A stretch of DNA of 64,000 nt from Hysterangium stoloniferum (GCA_015178975.1 WHVD01000040.1:496001-560000); one strand, 5' to 3'. Positions 1 through 12,214 are shown, counted from the first letter of the stretch. Notes: generated by a model from the letters alone, not told the origin. Numbers and translations are program-made.

Positions 1-845
1 TCCATAATGACTCAATTCTGATCACAGAACTCTTTAAAAGCTCTGTTCATGTACTCCCACCCACCGTTGGGATTCCTGTTCTGCCACCCCCTTGGCTGTG
101 TGCACTGTACAGTTTCACAAGTTATTATGGGTCATGGCTCAATCATACTTTGAACTCAACATGTAACTACAGTCGGGCCCCATCATCACCATAATTGAGA
201 CCATCAATCATGATGCCAAAATCACTGTCTCAGGCAAGACGAACACTACTACACACTCAGGATACTTGCTTATCATATAAATAATAACATATAGTGTTCC
301 CTGTGACAATGGCACTGAATCAATTCTCATATTAAGAGGGACCTTGAGAGTCTGTTCATGTGTATCTGTAGAGCCACAGCCCTGACGGTGGAGACAATGC
401 CTCTGTTGGATAACATCATTGAAACTTCTCGTATCAACCTAAGATCACCCAACCTTAATCCTTGGGCATAGGCCCCCAGTATCACTTTGACAGTGCCTGG
501 TAACATATGTGGTAAAATATATAAACTAGAGGCAATAGTAGTATCACCTCAGTCCGTTATACGATATACAAGACTGAGTTACATTACTATTAGGTCTTGC
601 TTTCTAACAGCCTCAACTCCCCCATCTAATTGGCACACATTTTCCCCATTCCCTCCAGAAAAACATCTGTTTCCACTGGCATATTGCTTCACTCAGTTCC
701 TTTGGAGTGTCTGGGCCAAAGCTAATAATGATGCAATCGCCTCTCGATGTCACACTTGCTGGGTAGGATTAATTTGTATATTTACTCTTTCAGCAATTGA
801 AATTATTATAGTCAAGTGCAGTTGTATATAACAGTGTCGGCATTG
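1..845. other. no recognisable gene
   Basis: I see no convincing coding pattern here. The open frames are short, lack family motifs and do not join across plausible introns. Confidence 0.5.
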
Positions 846-849
846 AGTA

Positions 850-1480
850 TGCCATTCCATACCTCTCCCATTGAACAGTAATGTGGCTGATGATGATACC
901 GTCCCAGCCGTTCTGGTGTATGATGTAGTTCTTAACCTCAATCAGGAAGTCAATCATATTTGGAGAAAAAGGTTTGGCATCCTGACGATACTGTACGGAT
1001 TTTCACAGTATGGTTGTCTCATGCGGTTGGGGGTGTGGTTCGTAATATCCCAGGAAATGTTACTGCAAAGGGTACGAATTGAATGAAATGCTATAAAAAA
1101 TTAACGCTTAGTGATAACCCCGTAGTCTGTTACATAATCCTTCCTTGGAGGAGGGGTTGAAAATAATATGAGAGGAACCTACTTATAATCTGTGATCTTT
1201 CTGCAGGTCTCCTACTGAACTTTCAGTGGTGTATGCTATTATCTATATGCTCAATTTCATTTCACTCCACGGTTATTGATATCAGATATTACATTGTCTC
1301 TATTCGTTACTAATAATCACTTAGGCCTCTGGTACATTGCTGCATTGGCAATAACACGTGGAATATGGCCCATTCGAATATTTCTAGGTCTCGGTTTAGC
1401 AATTGCCTCTTGCATTACTGTTTGTTTCTCCACCCCAACATCCCCACTTATTTAGTGTTGGATTTTTTCAGACAAACTTC
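850..1480 (+). pseudogene. DUF6533-type membrane protein relic
   Basis: I read this as a decayed copy of the basidiomycete DUF6533 family of multi-pass membrane proteins of unknown function. From about 871 the frame gives the family's N-terminal signature: VLVYDVVLNLNQEV, then HIWRKRFGILTILYGFSQYG. This matches the usual pattern of a first helix, an acidic turn, an aromatic-basic I/VW.+KW/F segment and a following helix ending near RY. Further hydrophobic stretches follow in other frames, for example GLWYIAALAITRGIW at about 1326 and a helix after it, as expected for later transmembrane segments behind introns or frameshifts. No ATG in frame precedes the domain (a stop lies at 844), and the later segments cannot be joined cleanly, so it is probably a pseudogene. 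CpG is low, as in the surrounding repeats. Confidence 0.5.
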
Positions 1481-2709
1481 ATTCTTATCGCCTTGGACTG
1501 GAACTCTGTGTTGGTGCATCAGAGTCAAGTTGCATGTAAGTTGTGCTTTCATTGTTTCAGGTATAGTGCACCCATTTCATGTAGGCAACATTGCATCGAG
1601 AGCATTGTCGATCGCTTTAGACTTAGGAGGCTTAGGTAGTGTAATTTATTCTATCTGGAAATGGGGTGAGTTAGATGCCCTTCAAGGGCGGAGGACCATA
1701 ATTCATTTGACGGTGCATTATGGTGAGCCACAACAAAGGCAATAAAGTTCTAGAGGCCAAACTAATTCCAATATGCTTTCCAGAAGCATTAATCCTGTAC
1801 ATGTCAGTGAAACAGCTAAATCATTATCTTATAGCATATTGACAATGTGTCAAGAATAATGGTATCACTGAACATTTCACAGGCCATAGCTAACCAAGCA
1901 AGTGCTTATAAACACTTTTTTTTAAGAATGCATCACTGACTGGCCTTTTACTGCAGTTTGTAACAGTAGGATATCAATGTCTCCTTTTAATACCATGCTA
2001 AAGTATACTATTTCAGGACCCATAGAAAAATGTATCTACTCAATTGGTCAATTGGTGGGTTGAGTTCAGTTTGGTTTCATTAAACATTTTTTCCCTGGAT
2101 ACTTAGTGAGACCTCTTAGCATTTCCACCATAGTAACATCTCATATAATCCGACTACTGAGAGAATTTAATGCTTTCAGCACTGAAAATAGAGAGGTCGC
2201 AATATCAGCCATAATAAGATTCGACCAGATGTCAAACCCCAGCATACCCACTGGGACAATCAATTATGGAAGCTGGACGTAGACAAATCTCCCTAGCCAA
2301 CAAGAGCTGATGATGAACGACAGCATACAAGTGTACAACGATGCATATGAAGCCGATATCGAAGCCCAATATAATCCTTCAAGTAAGTTTGTGCTCTTGG
2401 TTGTACCCCACAACGTCTGACAAGGGCCCAAGGCTCACTACATTGAGCGTCAGTGGCCAAACATAGTATAGTGTATGGAAGATGCGAAGAGAGGATATTC
2501 CTTTAAAATGTCTTTCTTTAAATGATAGCATGAGGTTACACTGGACTTACCATAGATCAAGGGGAAGTTTATTTGTTTGTTAGTGACTGGTATACACAAG
2601 CTCAAATAGACTTTCTACAATACTTTTGATCTTGTAGCTAGAAGCCTCAGCTATTATTTGGCCACAACCAGCTAAGGCATGAGTAGATATTTTCCCCCTT
2701 CATAGTTTA
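1481..2709. other. unassigned, possible tail of the DUF6533 relic
   Basis: The stretch contains short frames only. The start (to about 1750) may hold remains of later helices of the preceding membrane protein. I recognise nothing beyond that. Confidence 0.4.
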
Positions 2710-4036
2710 CCTATTGTTAGGATCTGTGTCGGTTCAGAGCCCCACAACCTGTTTTAGTCTTGTAACCCTCTGACATTCCACTATTGGTACCCCTGCTCAT
2801 GGAATCACCACTTGCAGCACCCCCAACACTTGTTTCTTTGTAGCTTAGTCCCTTAGCCTTCCATTCCACCTCCATTCCATTTGTTCCCCATTACCATTTC
2901 CATATATACATCCCATTTGCCACCCACCTTTTCAGAATACTTTGCTATATTGTATTTAGTCTTGTTTGGATCCCCATTCCTTCCCCTACTTCTTTTTGAC
3001 TCATCATCACTCTCACTTCCCTGATTGGCCCTCCAATCATCCATCCCATTGTAGTATAAAGCTCTTCCATGTATGCTACAGTTTCTTTAGTTAAATATTG
3101 ACTTAGGTTACCCCCTTCTAGTTCTCAGTCCTATTACTCCTATTCTAATACCCTCAAAAGCATCTTTGGCAAGCTGTGACTCTGTTACAACCATGTTGCA
3201 ACCCGATGGTCCATGAGGATACTACCATCTATTGACATTCCAAGTTATTGATCAAGTCATCATTTCGGCAACCATCGGAACACCAACACTGATGTATACC
3301 TTCATGGCGATCAAACCCCATTTACACCCCTGTCAAAATATTTTTATTCTATGTTTCACATATGCCTGTATATACTTGTAGCCTGTGTACTGACATCAGT
3401 TAGTTTCTGTTCTTAACAGACTCCTTACTTCATGGCTCTTAGTAAGTTGGCCCTCCAGTTGATTGAGCTAAGTGTTGATCTTCATTCCTATCATACTATC
3501 TGCTCTGTTTGAAATACCATAGCACCTTAACAGTTTGTATGAGAGCACAACACATATGTTGAGGCTGTTATGTATTTTTAGATTTTTCCAATTTTTAACC
3601 AATCTCCCCTAACAAATTGTGAAAAAGAAAGTTGCAATGTATTTATATCACGACAATAAAATTGTACAATATTCTCTTGATTTATCTTGAAATTATATAA
3701 TTTATTTTGTATTTTTATCTAATAAATTGAGAGAGCTACAAAATTTGTATCTTTTATTCTTTTTTAATTAATATGTCATTTACTGGTGACTCAGCGCTAA
3801 TTCACAATACACGAAAAGATCACATGATACTCACATGACATTTCAAACTCCGATAACGACAAAATGCGATGTGAAATAATCACGCATAATTAAGGTGAAA
3901 TATATATTTATATATTATTATAATAAAATATTATTATATTTATAATTAACTAAAAGTAAACATAATAATTATATAATAATATAAAATCGGCCACCTGGCA
4001 TTTATTACACGGCACGCAGGAAAATCGTCACATCGA

Positions 4037-4205
4037 GTGACAGCCATCACAACAGGTGACAGTTGTCACAAAGGTGCATGATGGTCACAAAAGGCGCACG
4101 ATGGTCACAAAAGGTGTGCAATGGTCACAAAGGCACGCAATGGTCACAAAGGCCTGTGACAGTCACAAAGGCGCACAACAGTCACAACATGTGACAGTCA
4201 CAAGA
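4037..4205 (+). repeat. degenerate tandem repeat with GTCACAA
   Basis: About eight to nine repeats of roughly 18-20 bp built around GGTCACAAAGG / AGTCACAA. The short frame through it is a by-product of the repeat. Confidence 0.8.
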
Positions 4206-4564
4206 CATGAAGGGTGTCATACGCACACACGAGAGCATTATGTCATCATGTATGCTACTACAGCAAAAACCGGAAACTCCCTGGAATATTCCAGTGGCTT
4301 CCAAAGGAATAGTAGATAATAAGTACAAATAGTAGATAGAATATTGTAGAATATTCTATAATATTCTAGAATGTTCTATTATGCCAAGAACATTCTATAG
4401 TGTCTTAGAAGTAGTTAGAACCTTCCACAATGCTCTAGAATCTCTAAATGTCTCAGACTAAAATGTATGTAAGGAGCTCAGCTCCAGCCTTGAATATCAT
4501 CAATCATATCATATCATATCATCAATACACCACATCTGTGTGTCACTGCAGCAAGCAGGCTACT

Positions 4565-4770
4565 CCACCTAATCTGGGCAGTTGGACATCTAATTCCACC
4601 TCTATCAAAGCTGTTGGAAACCCTTGCCACCTCTATCAGAGTTGTTGGCCCAATCAGATCCCTTGTCACCTCGATCTGAGTTGTTGACTTTTGTTCCCCC
4701 TTGCCACCTCTTAATTGAATAGTTGGCTTTTATATATCTGTTGCCACCTTGGTTAGAGTTGTTGGCTATC
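4565..4770 (+). repeat. degenerate tandem repeat (CCACCTC...GTTGTTGG)
   Basis: Four to five repeats of about 40-45 bp, each with a CCACCT box followed 10-15 bp later by AGTTGTTGG. They lie inside the nested LTR-like insertion. Confidence 0.7.
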
Positions 4771-5631
4771 AACCTATAATATATAAATAATCTTATACTA
4801 TAGTCAACTCTTAATTGAGTACTGATTACTAGTTTTCTTTACATTGTTATTTGTAGTCTAAAACTTCAGTCACCTCTAGTTGAGTAATTTGACTGTTTAT
4901 TACATTACAAATAATCCCTGTTCCTTTCTCATTCATTGTGAATCAGTAAAGCCTGTTCACAAAATATCTTAAGTGTTGAGCATCAATAAATACTGAGAAT
5001 ATCCTTGCAAGATCTTTAAGACTACATTAAGATCCTGATAAGTTACTATCACAGTAGACCCTGTAGGTTAGTGTAAATAAAGCATATATTAGCCAAATAG
5101 TGTTTTATTCTATATCTAATCTTTTGACCTGTTTATAAATATTTTTACTGTTTGATAAATAGTATAAAATATATATAAACTAGCTAGAATTGAAGTTAAA
5201 TCTAGCTTCGGAATCAGTGAATTGTTATTCATATTTTAGTAATTGTTTTCACAGAAAAAGAACAAGCTTGCACAAGCAGCTCTCAAAACCTTCTTTGCGA
5301 AGTAGGGTGCATATATTCAAGTAAACTCTTGACTTCAGGGGTTCTAACTCTATTTAGGCTGCCACTGATTAATATCAAATACTTAAATTATTTTACCTTG
5401 CAGTGAATTGAGTATTTGCACATTTTGATAGAGCACTAGGCTCCTTGTTCGGAAAATAGTATTAAAATAAGGCTAATACATCACAGAAGCCAAGCTCCAC
5501 TACATTTATAGAGTTGGACCTCCTGACTAGTACACTCTCTATCATTGGCTCCCTCATTGACTTAGCTACCATCATCAGCCCCCTGACTTAGAGCCCCCTC
5601 TCCCCCTTTTGGCTTAGATCTTAACACCTAT

Positions 5632-7447
5632 GCTGACAGTGCCAGTAGTTACCCTTGTTAGGTATTTATATCCATATATTCCTGCCCACTTTACCAAGTA
5701 TAGCAGTTTGCAAGTGTGGTGACAATTATTGATTTTTGAGTCTAAGATCTGTGATATCTCAAACTTGGGTTCTCCATCTCTGATGACCAGGGGTGGCAGA
5801 GGTTGGGCATGTTCCAGTATAGTGTTGGGTACACAGGGTTCCAGCATAGATACATGAAATACAGGGTGTACTGTGCACATGTTGTCCAGGAGCTGCAGGT
5901 CCAGGAAAGGGAACTGGCTTGTGCAATAATTTCAATGGGGCTTAAATATATCTCAGTGAGTTTCTTAGAAGGTCAAGTAGTATGGAGGAATTGGGTCTTA
6001 ACAAAAGCATGGTCACTAATTTTGAAGTTAGGTGGCAGGCTCTGGTGTATGTCTGTGGAGTGCTGGTACTGTTCCTGAGCAGATGCTATGGCTTTCTGAA
6101 GTTCTTGATGTAACTCATTAAGATATTTAATGAAATCTTGAGCATGGACAGATGTGAGGTCATGTTCTGGATAAACTGTGATATTCAGATTATAACTTTT
6201 GTTAGTGAAGAAGGGTGATGTCCCAGTAGTGACTAGGAGTGTTGTCGTAAGCAATTTCTGCAAGCAGGAGGAGAAATTTCCAATTGTCTTGTTGATAGTT
6301 CCAATATACACAGAGGTATTGTTCCAATGTTTGGTTAACATGCTCAGTTTGTCTGCCACCTTCCAGTGATATCCTGAGGTGAAATGTAACTTCATGTCAA
6401 GGGCTTTTCCAAGGAGTGGGAGGAAATGTGAGATGCACTTGGAACTCTGATCAGAAGTGACATGAGATGGGACACCATGTTTGGAAAATACATGAATAAC
6501 AAATAATTCTGCTAATTGTGCAGAAGTGATGGTATTGTGTGTGGGGATGAAAATTTGTTTGGAGAATCAGTTGACAACTACAAGAATTACAGTGTGGCCC
6601 TCAGATGCTGGGAGTTGCTCAAGAAATACATAGATATTGAATTCCACAGTCTTTCTGGTATTGGGAGTTGCTTGAGTAGGCCATAGGGTTTGTGCCATTG
6701 CAATTTAGAGTGTAGACAAGTGGTGCAAGATTTGCAATCATGCTTGATGAAGTCTCAGAGTCCAGGCCAAGTATATTCCTTGCAGATCATTGCAAGTATC
6801 TTGTCAAGCCTGAAATTTCCAGAGATTGAGTAATCATACTTGTACTGTAATATTCTAAGCTAAAGAGATTGGTACATATATGCAATTGTAAAGTCTTATG
6901 AAACCTTTCAGGTTGTGGGACTGCCAAGGATATTTAGGGTCTGCAGGATTGTTGAGGTGTGCCTTGGTGAATGGATCCAATGGTATAGCCAATAGGATGT
7001 CCTGATGTAACTTTTCTATGTCCATGATGATGGTGCTACACAGTACTGGATGAATAAGGTAAGTAGCTCTGATGGATGTGGTGAGTTGTGCATTAGTAAA
7101 AATATGGGTTTGCCATGGCATAGTCACTACTCCCCTCTTTCAGGTAGATGTCCCATCATCTAGTCATAGCATTGGGTTTTCCTCCAAGGTAGCCAGGCCA
7201 GAAATGAATAACCATATTAAAATCAAACAGATGTTTGGACCATCAGGCTTGCTGACAGGTGAGAGGTTTTATGGTCAAGGAGTATTCCAGATTTTTGTGG
7301 TCTGTTACAACCTCAACTGGAGTACTAGCAGCCTCAAGGTAAGATGCCAATATTTGAAAGCCTCAACAATGGCAAGCAGTTCCTTTTCATGGACATCATA
7401 GTTGAGTTCACATGCTGTAAGAGTGCAAGATAAAAAGGCTACTGGGT
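5632..7447 (-). pseudogene. gypsy G0 pol relic (integrase, chromodomain)
   Basis: Minus-strand Ty3/gypsy chromovirus remains. Reading from right to left on the minus strand: an RNase H end (about 7440-7130), a spacer carrying SIRATYLIHPVLCSTIIMDI, integrase core pieces, the integrase C-terminal part (5973-6395, with SPFFTNKSYN and LPPNFKISDHAFVKTQFL), then a GPF-chromodomain linker and chromodomain start (5640-5880: VFHVSMLEPCVPNTILEH, EISQILDSK, LLYLVKWAG). Frameshifts and stops separate the pieces, and the chromodomain is cut near the F4 LTR. The same stretches occur, better preserved, in the minus-strand element at 48.6-53.7 kb. It is inactive. Confidence 0.85.
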
Positions 7448-7452
7448 GGACC

Positions 7453-8071
7453 TGTTAAGCTTAGGGTTTACAGGCAGGCATCCAGGGGAAACCCATAGAT
7501 GTTCCAGGACAGGTAGGACTTGGCTTCAGCTTATGTGCTGTGCCCTCCCATGATTGTTGAGTGTAATTTCAGACAGGAGAACATGGGAGACCCATAGGAT
7601 CCAGGATTATGGGAACCCAGGGCTCCAAGAGTTCAGTATGTTTTTGTCAGAGGACCTATGGGTTCTGGGAATATACTGGTGTAATGTTTACTAGGACAGA
7701 TAGATAGAATACTAGATGGGTGCTGAGTCAATTTTCTGATCATATTGTAAATACAAATATTTACTTGACTATATAGTACTACAGATTATTTTACTACTAA
7801 TCCGGGAAGATAAGAAGACAAAACAGGCAAACAAGAAACAAGGCAGGCTTGACCATACTAAGAACAAGGGTCAGGATGGAATAGGGACAAATGTAGGAGC
7901 TTAATGAACAAGATGTTAAACCAGCTCAGGAACAGATTGTGGAAGAGATCTTCAAGCATCTAAGTGGTCAGGGATATCTGGTCAGGGTCCAGTTGGTAGA
8001 TTGTCTTGTAAACAGGAAGGTAGGTGCTGATATGGTAGGATCCAGGTCCCAGTGGGTTCCCAGTCCTAATA
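7453..8071 (-). mobile_element. 3' LTR (family F3) of a minus-strand gypsy (G3)
   Basis: On the + strand it runs from TGTTAAGCTT to CCTAATA (an altered TAACA end). It is followed at once by GTACCCTCCCTTT, the reverse complement of a polypurine tract of the same form as those of G1 and G2. This marks it as the 3' LTR of an element whose interior lies to the right on the minus strand. It carries the shared core (7516-7534). No second LTR or target duplication was found. Confidence 0.65.
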
Positions 8072-8237
8072 GTACCCTCCCTTTAAGGCTGATTTACCAA
8101 AGAGGCCCTAGAGCTTGATAAGGTTTGTTAGTTATGCATATGTGTCAAGATGTGAGGTGATCTGGAGGTATTTTCCAAACATGGGGCATCTATAAAAAAA
8201 TTGAAATATTAAAATATCTCTTTCTTCCAAAACACCA

Positions 8238-8960
8238 TGGTGCCAAAACCAACACCCAAATGCTCCACACAACCCTTGCCACCTCTACCCCTGTGGGGTC
8301 TGTCATCCACTCATGGCTGCTCAAATTTTGGAGCAGCATGAAGACAAAAGGTGATGATGAGAAGAGGAAGAACAGCAAGTGAGGGGGGAGGAAGAGGAGA
8401 TGGACAGGGAGTACCAGGTGGTAGTGGCTGTGGAGAAAGAGGAGAGGGAGCAGAAGAAGTGGGAAGAGGAGGAAGCTTCCAAAGAAAGCAGCTGAAGAGA
8501 AGGCAGAGGCCACTTGAATGCAGTGGAGAAGGCCCGGATACCCAGGACTTCTGCAGGTAAGGTAAAGTGTTTTTTCTTTTCAAACAAGTCCTTTACTGAC
8601 AAAAATATTATTATAGTGCAAGGTGGTGGAGGTGGAAATGGAGTCTGAGGGAGAGCCTGGGACTCCACATCACCACAAGGTAAGGACATTTTCCCCATAG
8701 GATCCCTGGTACTAATGATTTGGACAGAAAGCTAAGAGGGTCCCAGCTCACTTGGAGTTAAAGAATGACCTGGGATGCTCTGATTGCCAAAACTGGGGTG
8801 TAGACTGTTTCTGGAAATCTGGATGGAGACTGGGATGTTACCTATGCTCCCATTTGAAGGCCAAGTGCTCCTTGGTACAAGAGACCATAGTGCCTGGAGC
8901 TCAGGAAGTTGGGGGAGCTGTGGAGTGGAGGAGACACTGGGGTGGATAGTGGCAGGCATA
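8238..8960 (+). pseudogene. antisense accessory gene of G3: coiled coil + Zn2Cys6-like cluster
   Basis: A + strand gene lying antisense inside G3, starting about 165 bp from the LTR edge. The first part (about 8300-8500) encodes a Glu/Lys/Gln-rich helix (VAVEKEEREQKKWEEEEASK), interrupted by stops. Two GTAAGG-type donor sites follow (8558 and 8680). A third segment has six cysteine codons at 8776, 8785, 8806, 8836, 8845 and 8866. Their spacing is CX2CX6CX9CX2CX6C, exactly that of the fungal Zn(II)2Cys6 binuclear cluster, with basic residues before the last Cys (HLKAKC). The gene order and upstream leader match the antisense gene at 47592. A DNA- or RNA-binding role is inference. The present copy has stops in the helix and is probably dead. 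Confidence 0.6.
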
Positions 8961-9229
8961 GATGTGCTCCTGGGGAGGGCTTGCAGGTGCAAAAGGATGG
9001 GTTCCATGGAATCACAAAAAGTGTCTGGGAGCTCTGGTGAATTCCAGGAGTTCCTAGATAATTATGCATGGTGTAAAAATATGGTGCAGATGTATATTGA
9101 GACATGGTGGATGCAAGCAAAGAGTGTTAGTAATACTAAGCAGCTATACAGTAGTAACTTATCTATTTACAAAAGAATGCAAGATTACTAATTATATATA
9201 TCATATTTCAACACAATCCCTTAATCAAA
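8961..9229. other. unassigned spacer
   Basis: Non-coding tail after the antisense accessory gene; nothing recognisable before the copia gag relic. Confidence 0.4.
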
Positions 9230-10044
9230 GCATTTGAACAAAGGCTCCCTAAGTGTGAATTATTGTATCTGTGCAGTATGCACCCATTGCACACTCTGAG
9301 GTATTGCCAATTTCGATGTTGTCATTACAATTAGCAATGGCATTGGCAGAAGTCTTAGGGCTTGGACAATCAACCTGGTAATGACCATGTCCCCCACAGT
9401 TGGAGCATGAAACATTTGGTGGGTGCTTACAGTAATTGTATGGCAGTGGGCAGCAGAAAAGGCTTGAGTTTCTGCATTGTTATTAACAATGGATAAATTA
9501 CAAGGGCCAAGCTGGCGTGATTCTTCATTGAGGAAGCAATCGATGACATATTCGAGGGTGAGTTGTTCAGGTGGAATGGGAATCCAAGCTGACAATGAAC
9601 TTGTCATATTATTCATCAAGGCCATTGGTGAGCACCAGAATTATTTCTTCATCTTCATGGGTTTTGAGCCAACAATGGAGGGTGGTATCCATGTGAATTG
9701 AGGGAGGGCTGGTTGCATGGCTGAGGCACTGTGAGGTATGTTTCACAGCAGCAATCCATAGCTGCATGCTTTGTAAGCCATCTTTCTTCATGGTCAGAAA
9801 GTGGCGGCAAAGAGCAAGACGAGATGCAAATCCATGGGCAATGTGCACTTGGTGCAGGTTTTCCCAAGAGATAATGGGATCGTTTTTGTGGAGGTGAGGG
9901 ATTTGCTCTGGTTCAATACCAAGAGTAAGTTCCGATTGCATGAGTTGCTGTTTTTTAATGAATGTGTGGACCAATTTTGAGGATGATGAGCTGAGTGGTT
10001 GAGTTTCTGAACCATCAATAAGATCCCAGACATCCTTTCAGAGG
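9230..10044 (-). pseudogene. copia gag relic with intact zinc knuckle
   Basis: Minus-strand Ty1/copia gag in two frames. The first (9974-9609) has the typical gag block: a WENLHQVHIAHGFASRLALC segment, then a FLTMKK box and an ILVLTNGLDE end. The second (9625-9260) has IPPEQLTLEYVIDCFLNEES, and after a frameshift a perfect CX2CX4HX4C knuckle (CSNCGGHGHYQVDC, about 9370-9411). Length and order fit the copia gag N-terminal half. Pol is absent. Frameshifts near 9609-9625 and 9430 make it non-functional. Confidence 0.85.
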
Positions 10045-10217
10045 GCTGAAGAGGTTCAGGAGCTGGTGGAGGAAAGGAAAGAGGAGGATGCCAAGTATGA
10101 TGTCATAGAAAAAAATTCTCACAAAAGAAATTTGGATTGCCTGGCTAAGAACAACCAAGACAACAAACAGGCATCCTCATCTTCCATTAAGGTCTAAGGT
10201 TCCAGGTAAAGGTAACA
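10045..10217 (+). pseudogene. gypsy G4 gag fragment
   Basis: A short + strand frame rich in charged residues (EEVQELVEERKEEDAKYD then NSHKRNLDCLAKNNQDN). It resembles the hydrophilic middle of chromovirus gag and precedes the gag knuckle segment at 10848 once the intervening LTR is removed. Low-complexity makes the assignment tentative. Confidence 0.4.
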
Positions 10218-10220
10218 GAA

Positions 10221-10847
10221 TGTCAGGGGTCCACAAGGTTAGTACATACTCACCTGGGAGGTCCAGTTCTACAAATCAAGTGGAGGCTGGCTTCAATGTA
10301 TGTATGTGTTCCACCCTTGCACAAACTGTCAGGTTGCTCTAGTATTTCAAAACATGCAAGTAGTATGTAGCAGAACTAAAGTTGACATGCAGCTTAATCA
10401 ACTGGGGGGCCAAAGTACTAAGGGTTGAGATAAGATGAGTCTTGGTTGGCTGAAGACTTTAGCAGAGAATAGAAAGTAGAGAGTTGGGGAACCTAAGTCA
10501 ATATTCACACTGAAGGGCTGTAGAATACAGGACAGGGGCTTTTATACTAAGTAATGCAGGTGATCAGAAGGCTGATCACAGAGGTAAGAAGCAGGTAATG
10601 GAACAAGGGATTGAAAGGAAACTGAATATGAGATAACAGAAGAATACTAAATGGTTTGAGGTGGCAAATGATGCATACAGGTAGAAGGGGTGATGGAAAA
10701 GCATCATAATAGGATGACCAAAAGGGTAAGTGAAGTGGTGGGATGCTGGTGGTGGTGACACTATGATCAGGGGTACTGATATTGGGATGCCAGAGGATTA
10801 CCAGAGTGGAAAAAAGTTGTGGAGGCCCACAAAAAGGATTCCTAACA
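10221..10847 (-). mobile_element. solo LTR, family F4, antisense
   Basis: Read on the minus strand it begins TGTTAGGAATCC and follows the F4 LTR through a CCACAAC box, GTACCCCTGATCAT, a TATA-like AGTATAAAAG (about 10538), ATATTGACTTAGGTT and the diverged core (about 10285-10300). It splits the gag of G4. The flanks CAGAA and TCTTC do not match, so the exact ends are approximate. Confidence 0.7.
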
Positions 10848-12209
10848 TCTTCTGGCAATAATAACAATGGTAACAACTTGTCAAAGAAGTCCAACAACAA
10901 GGATAAGATAAGACCAATTAGATATCCAACAAGTTACAGCCTCTGGCAGCAATTCTGGAACCTCTACATCCAAGCCCAAAGAAGATTTGAGTGGCAAACT
11001 TGATGCGAGTAGTAAACTCACAGATGCCAAAAATCAGTGATAAAAGGACAACAACCTCTGCTTGTGGTGTGCTGCTGCCAGCCACATGGCTAACAAATGT
11101 GCTCTTAATACAAAAGGTCACACTGCCAAAACAGACAAGGCTTCAGAACTGACCAAGCTGGCAGCCAAAGCCAAAGAAGCATAAGCAACCTTTGGGCCTC
11201 TGCACAGGCTGAGGGTTGTATTGAATCCCCCTGTGTGATGAGGAATTTATTCTCAACCCATCTACTCTTTCCAATCAGAATTCCCTTCTTGTTCCCTTAA
11301 CTTCAGACCCCATCCTTTCTAGTTTTCAAGCTTTGATAGATTCTGGCTTGACTTATTGTTTTATACATACTTCCTGCTTAACTTCTCACAAGCTCAAGAC
11401 TCAATTAGTTGACCTGATCCCTCTCCATTTATTTGATGGCTCTAGCAATAATGTGATTACACAGGTTTGCAGCATACCAATTGTTTTCTCATGGAACTCT
11501 TCAGTACATTACACTGTAGTGACCTTCTTGGATTCAAGTTACATGGTTGTCCTTAGAAATGATTGGCTCACCTGCTACAATCTGTTGATTGATTGGGCAT
11601 TGGGCCATCTCACCTTCTGGACAGAAACTAGTTTCCCAGCAACAACTTTAGTTTGAGCCAGGGAGCAGTAGCTCCACTGGCCACCCCATCCACAACAGAA
11701 CATCCCTTATCAGTACTGACACATCCATGCATTCATCTATCATTTCAGAGGCTCCCATTGATCTTGAAGGTGTCCCAGAGAAGTATCATGACTTCATGGA
11801 TGTTTTCAGTAAATGATGTGCTGATACTTTAGCTCCCCATAGACCTTATGGCATCAAAGTTGACCTTGAGGATGGCATGGAACCTCCCCTTATGCACATT
11901 TATTCCCTTTTACAATCTGAACTTTCCACTTTTTAACAATTGATTGATGGGCATCTTCATATAGACTTTATCTGGCCTTCCAAGTCACCTTGGAGGATGG
12001 TCACAATTTCTTCAATATCCAAATACCCTCACAGTTTTAAGTGAGACCATTCCTTCTGGCAATGACTACATATTCTATGAGTTTATATTTCATTACCCCA
12101 AAATTTTATCTTTAAGATTTGTATGCTCTTTTAAAATCTGTACAAATGTTGTACAAGATCATTTGGGGTACGACCTGATCTCTGGGATAGGATGTATTCT
12201 CTAGTATCT
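10848..12209 (+). pseudogene. gypsy G4 gag knuckle, protease and pre-RT relic
   Basis: Plus-strand Ty3/gypsy relic. Around 11060-11100 a CCHC knuckle is intact (CLWCAAASHMANKC). The protease region is at 11333-11656: LIDSGLTYCFIH has the DSG triad, and MVVLRNDWLTCYNLLIDW matches the end of retropepsin-like domains (usually VLGxNWLxxxNPxIDW). The linker to RT is at about 11750-11935 (DLEGVPEKYHDFMDVFS and APHRPYGIKVDLEDG), followed by a disrupted RT start (PSKSPWRMV). Most of RT and RNase H is missing before the F2 LTR. Confidence 0.8.
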
Positions 12210-12214
12210 GTGTG

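Larger units (their letters stand above)
3566..5485. mobile_element. nested 1.92-kb solo-LTR-like insertion
   Basis: This block is absent from the homologous F4 LTR at 17157-17748. Its ends are TGTTATGTA and TACATCACA, imperfect inverted copies of each other, and it is flanked by GAGGC (3561-3565) and GAAGC (5486-5490), a 5-bp target duplication with one transition. It has no coding frame, contains two degenerate tandem-repeat tracts, and has more CpG than the LTR it interrupts. An unusually long solo LTR or a non-autonomous LTR element fits best. Confidence 0.65.
2715..5626 (+). mobile_element. solo LTR, family F4, split by a nested insertion
   Basis: The ends are TGTTAGGATC and GATCTTAACA, flanked by the perfect 5-bp target duplication CCTAT (2710-2714 and 5627-5631). 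Without the nested insertion (3566-5485) the LTR is about 990 bp. It aligns along its length with a second copy at 17157-17748 and an antisense copy at 10221-10847. A TATA-like GTATAAAGCTC lies near 3050, which gives the + orientation. The shared U5 core motif is interrupted exactly by the nested insertion. It sits next to the chromodomain end of the minus-strand gypsy relic to its right. Confidence 0.85.

Noticed and set aside
8190..8698. Minus-strand Leu/Ser/Pro-rich frames up to 125 codons
   Set aside because: Shadows of the purine-rich strand that encodes the Glu/Lys coiled coil on the + strand.
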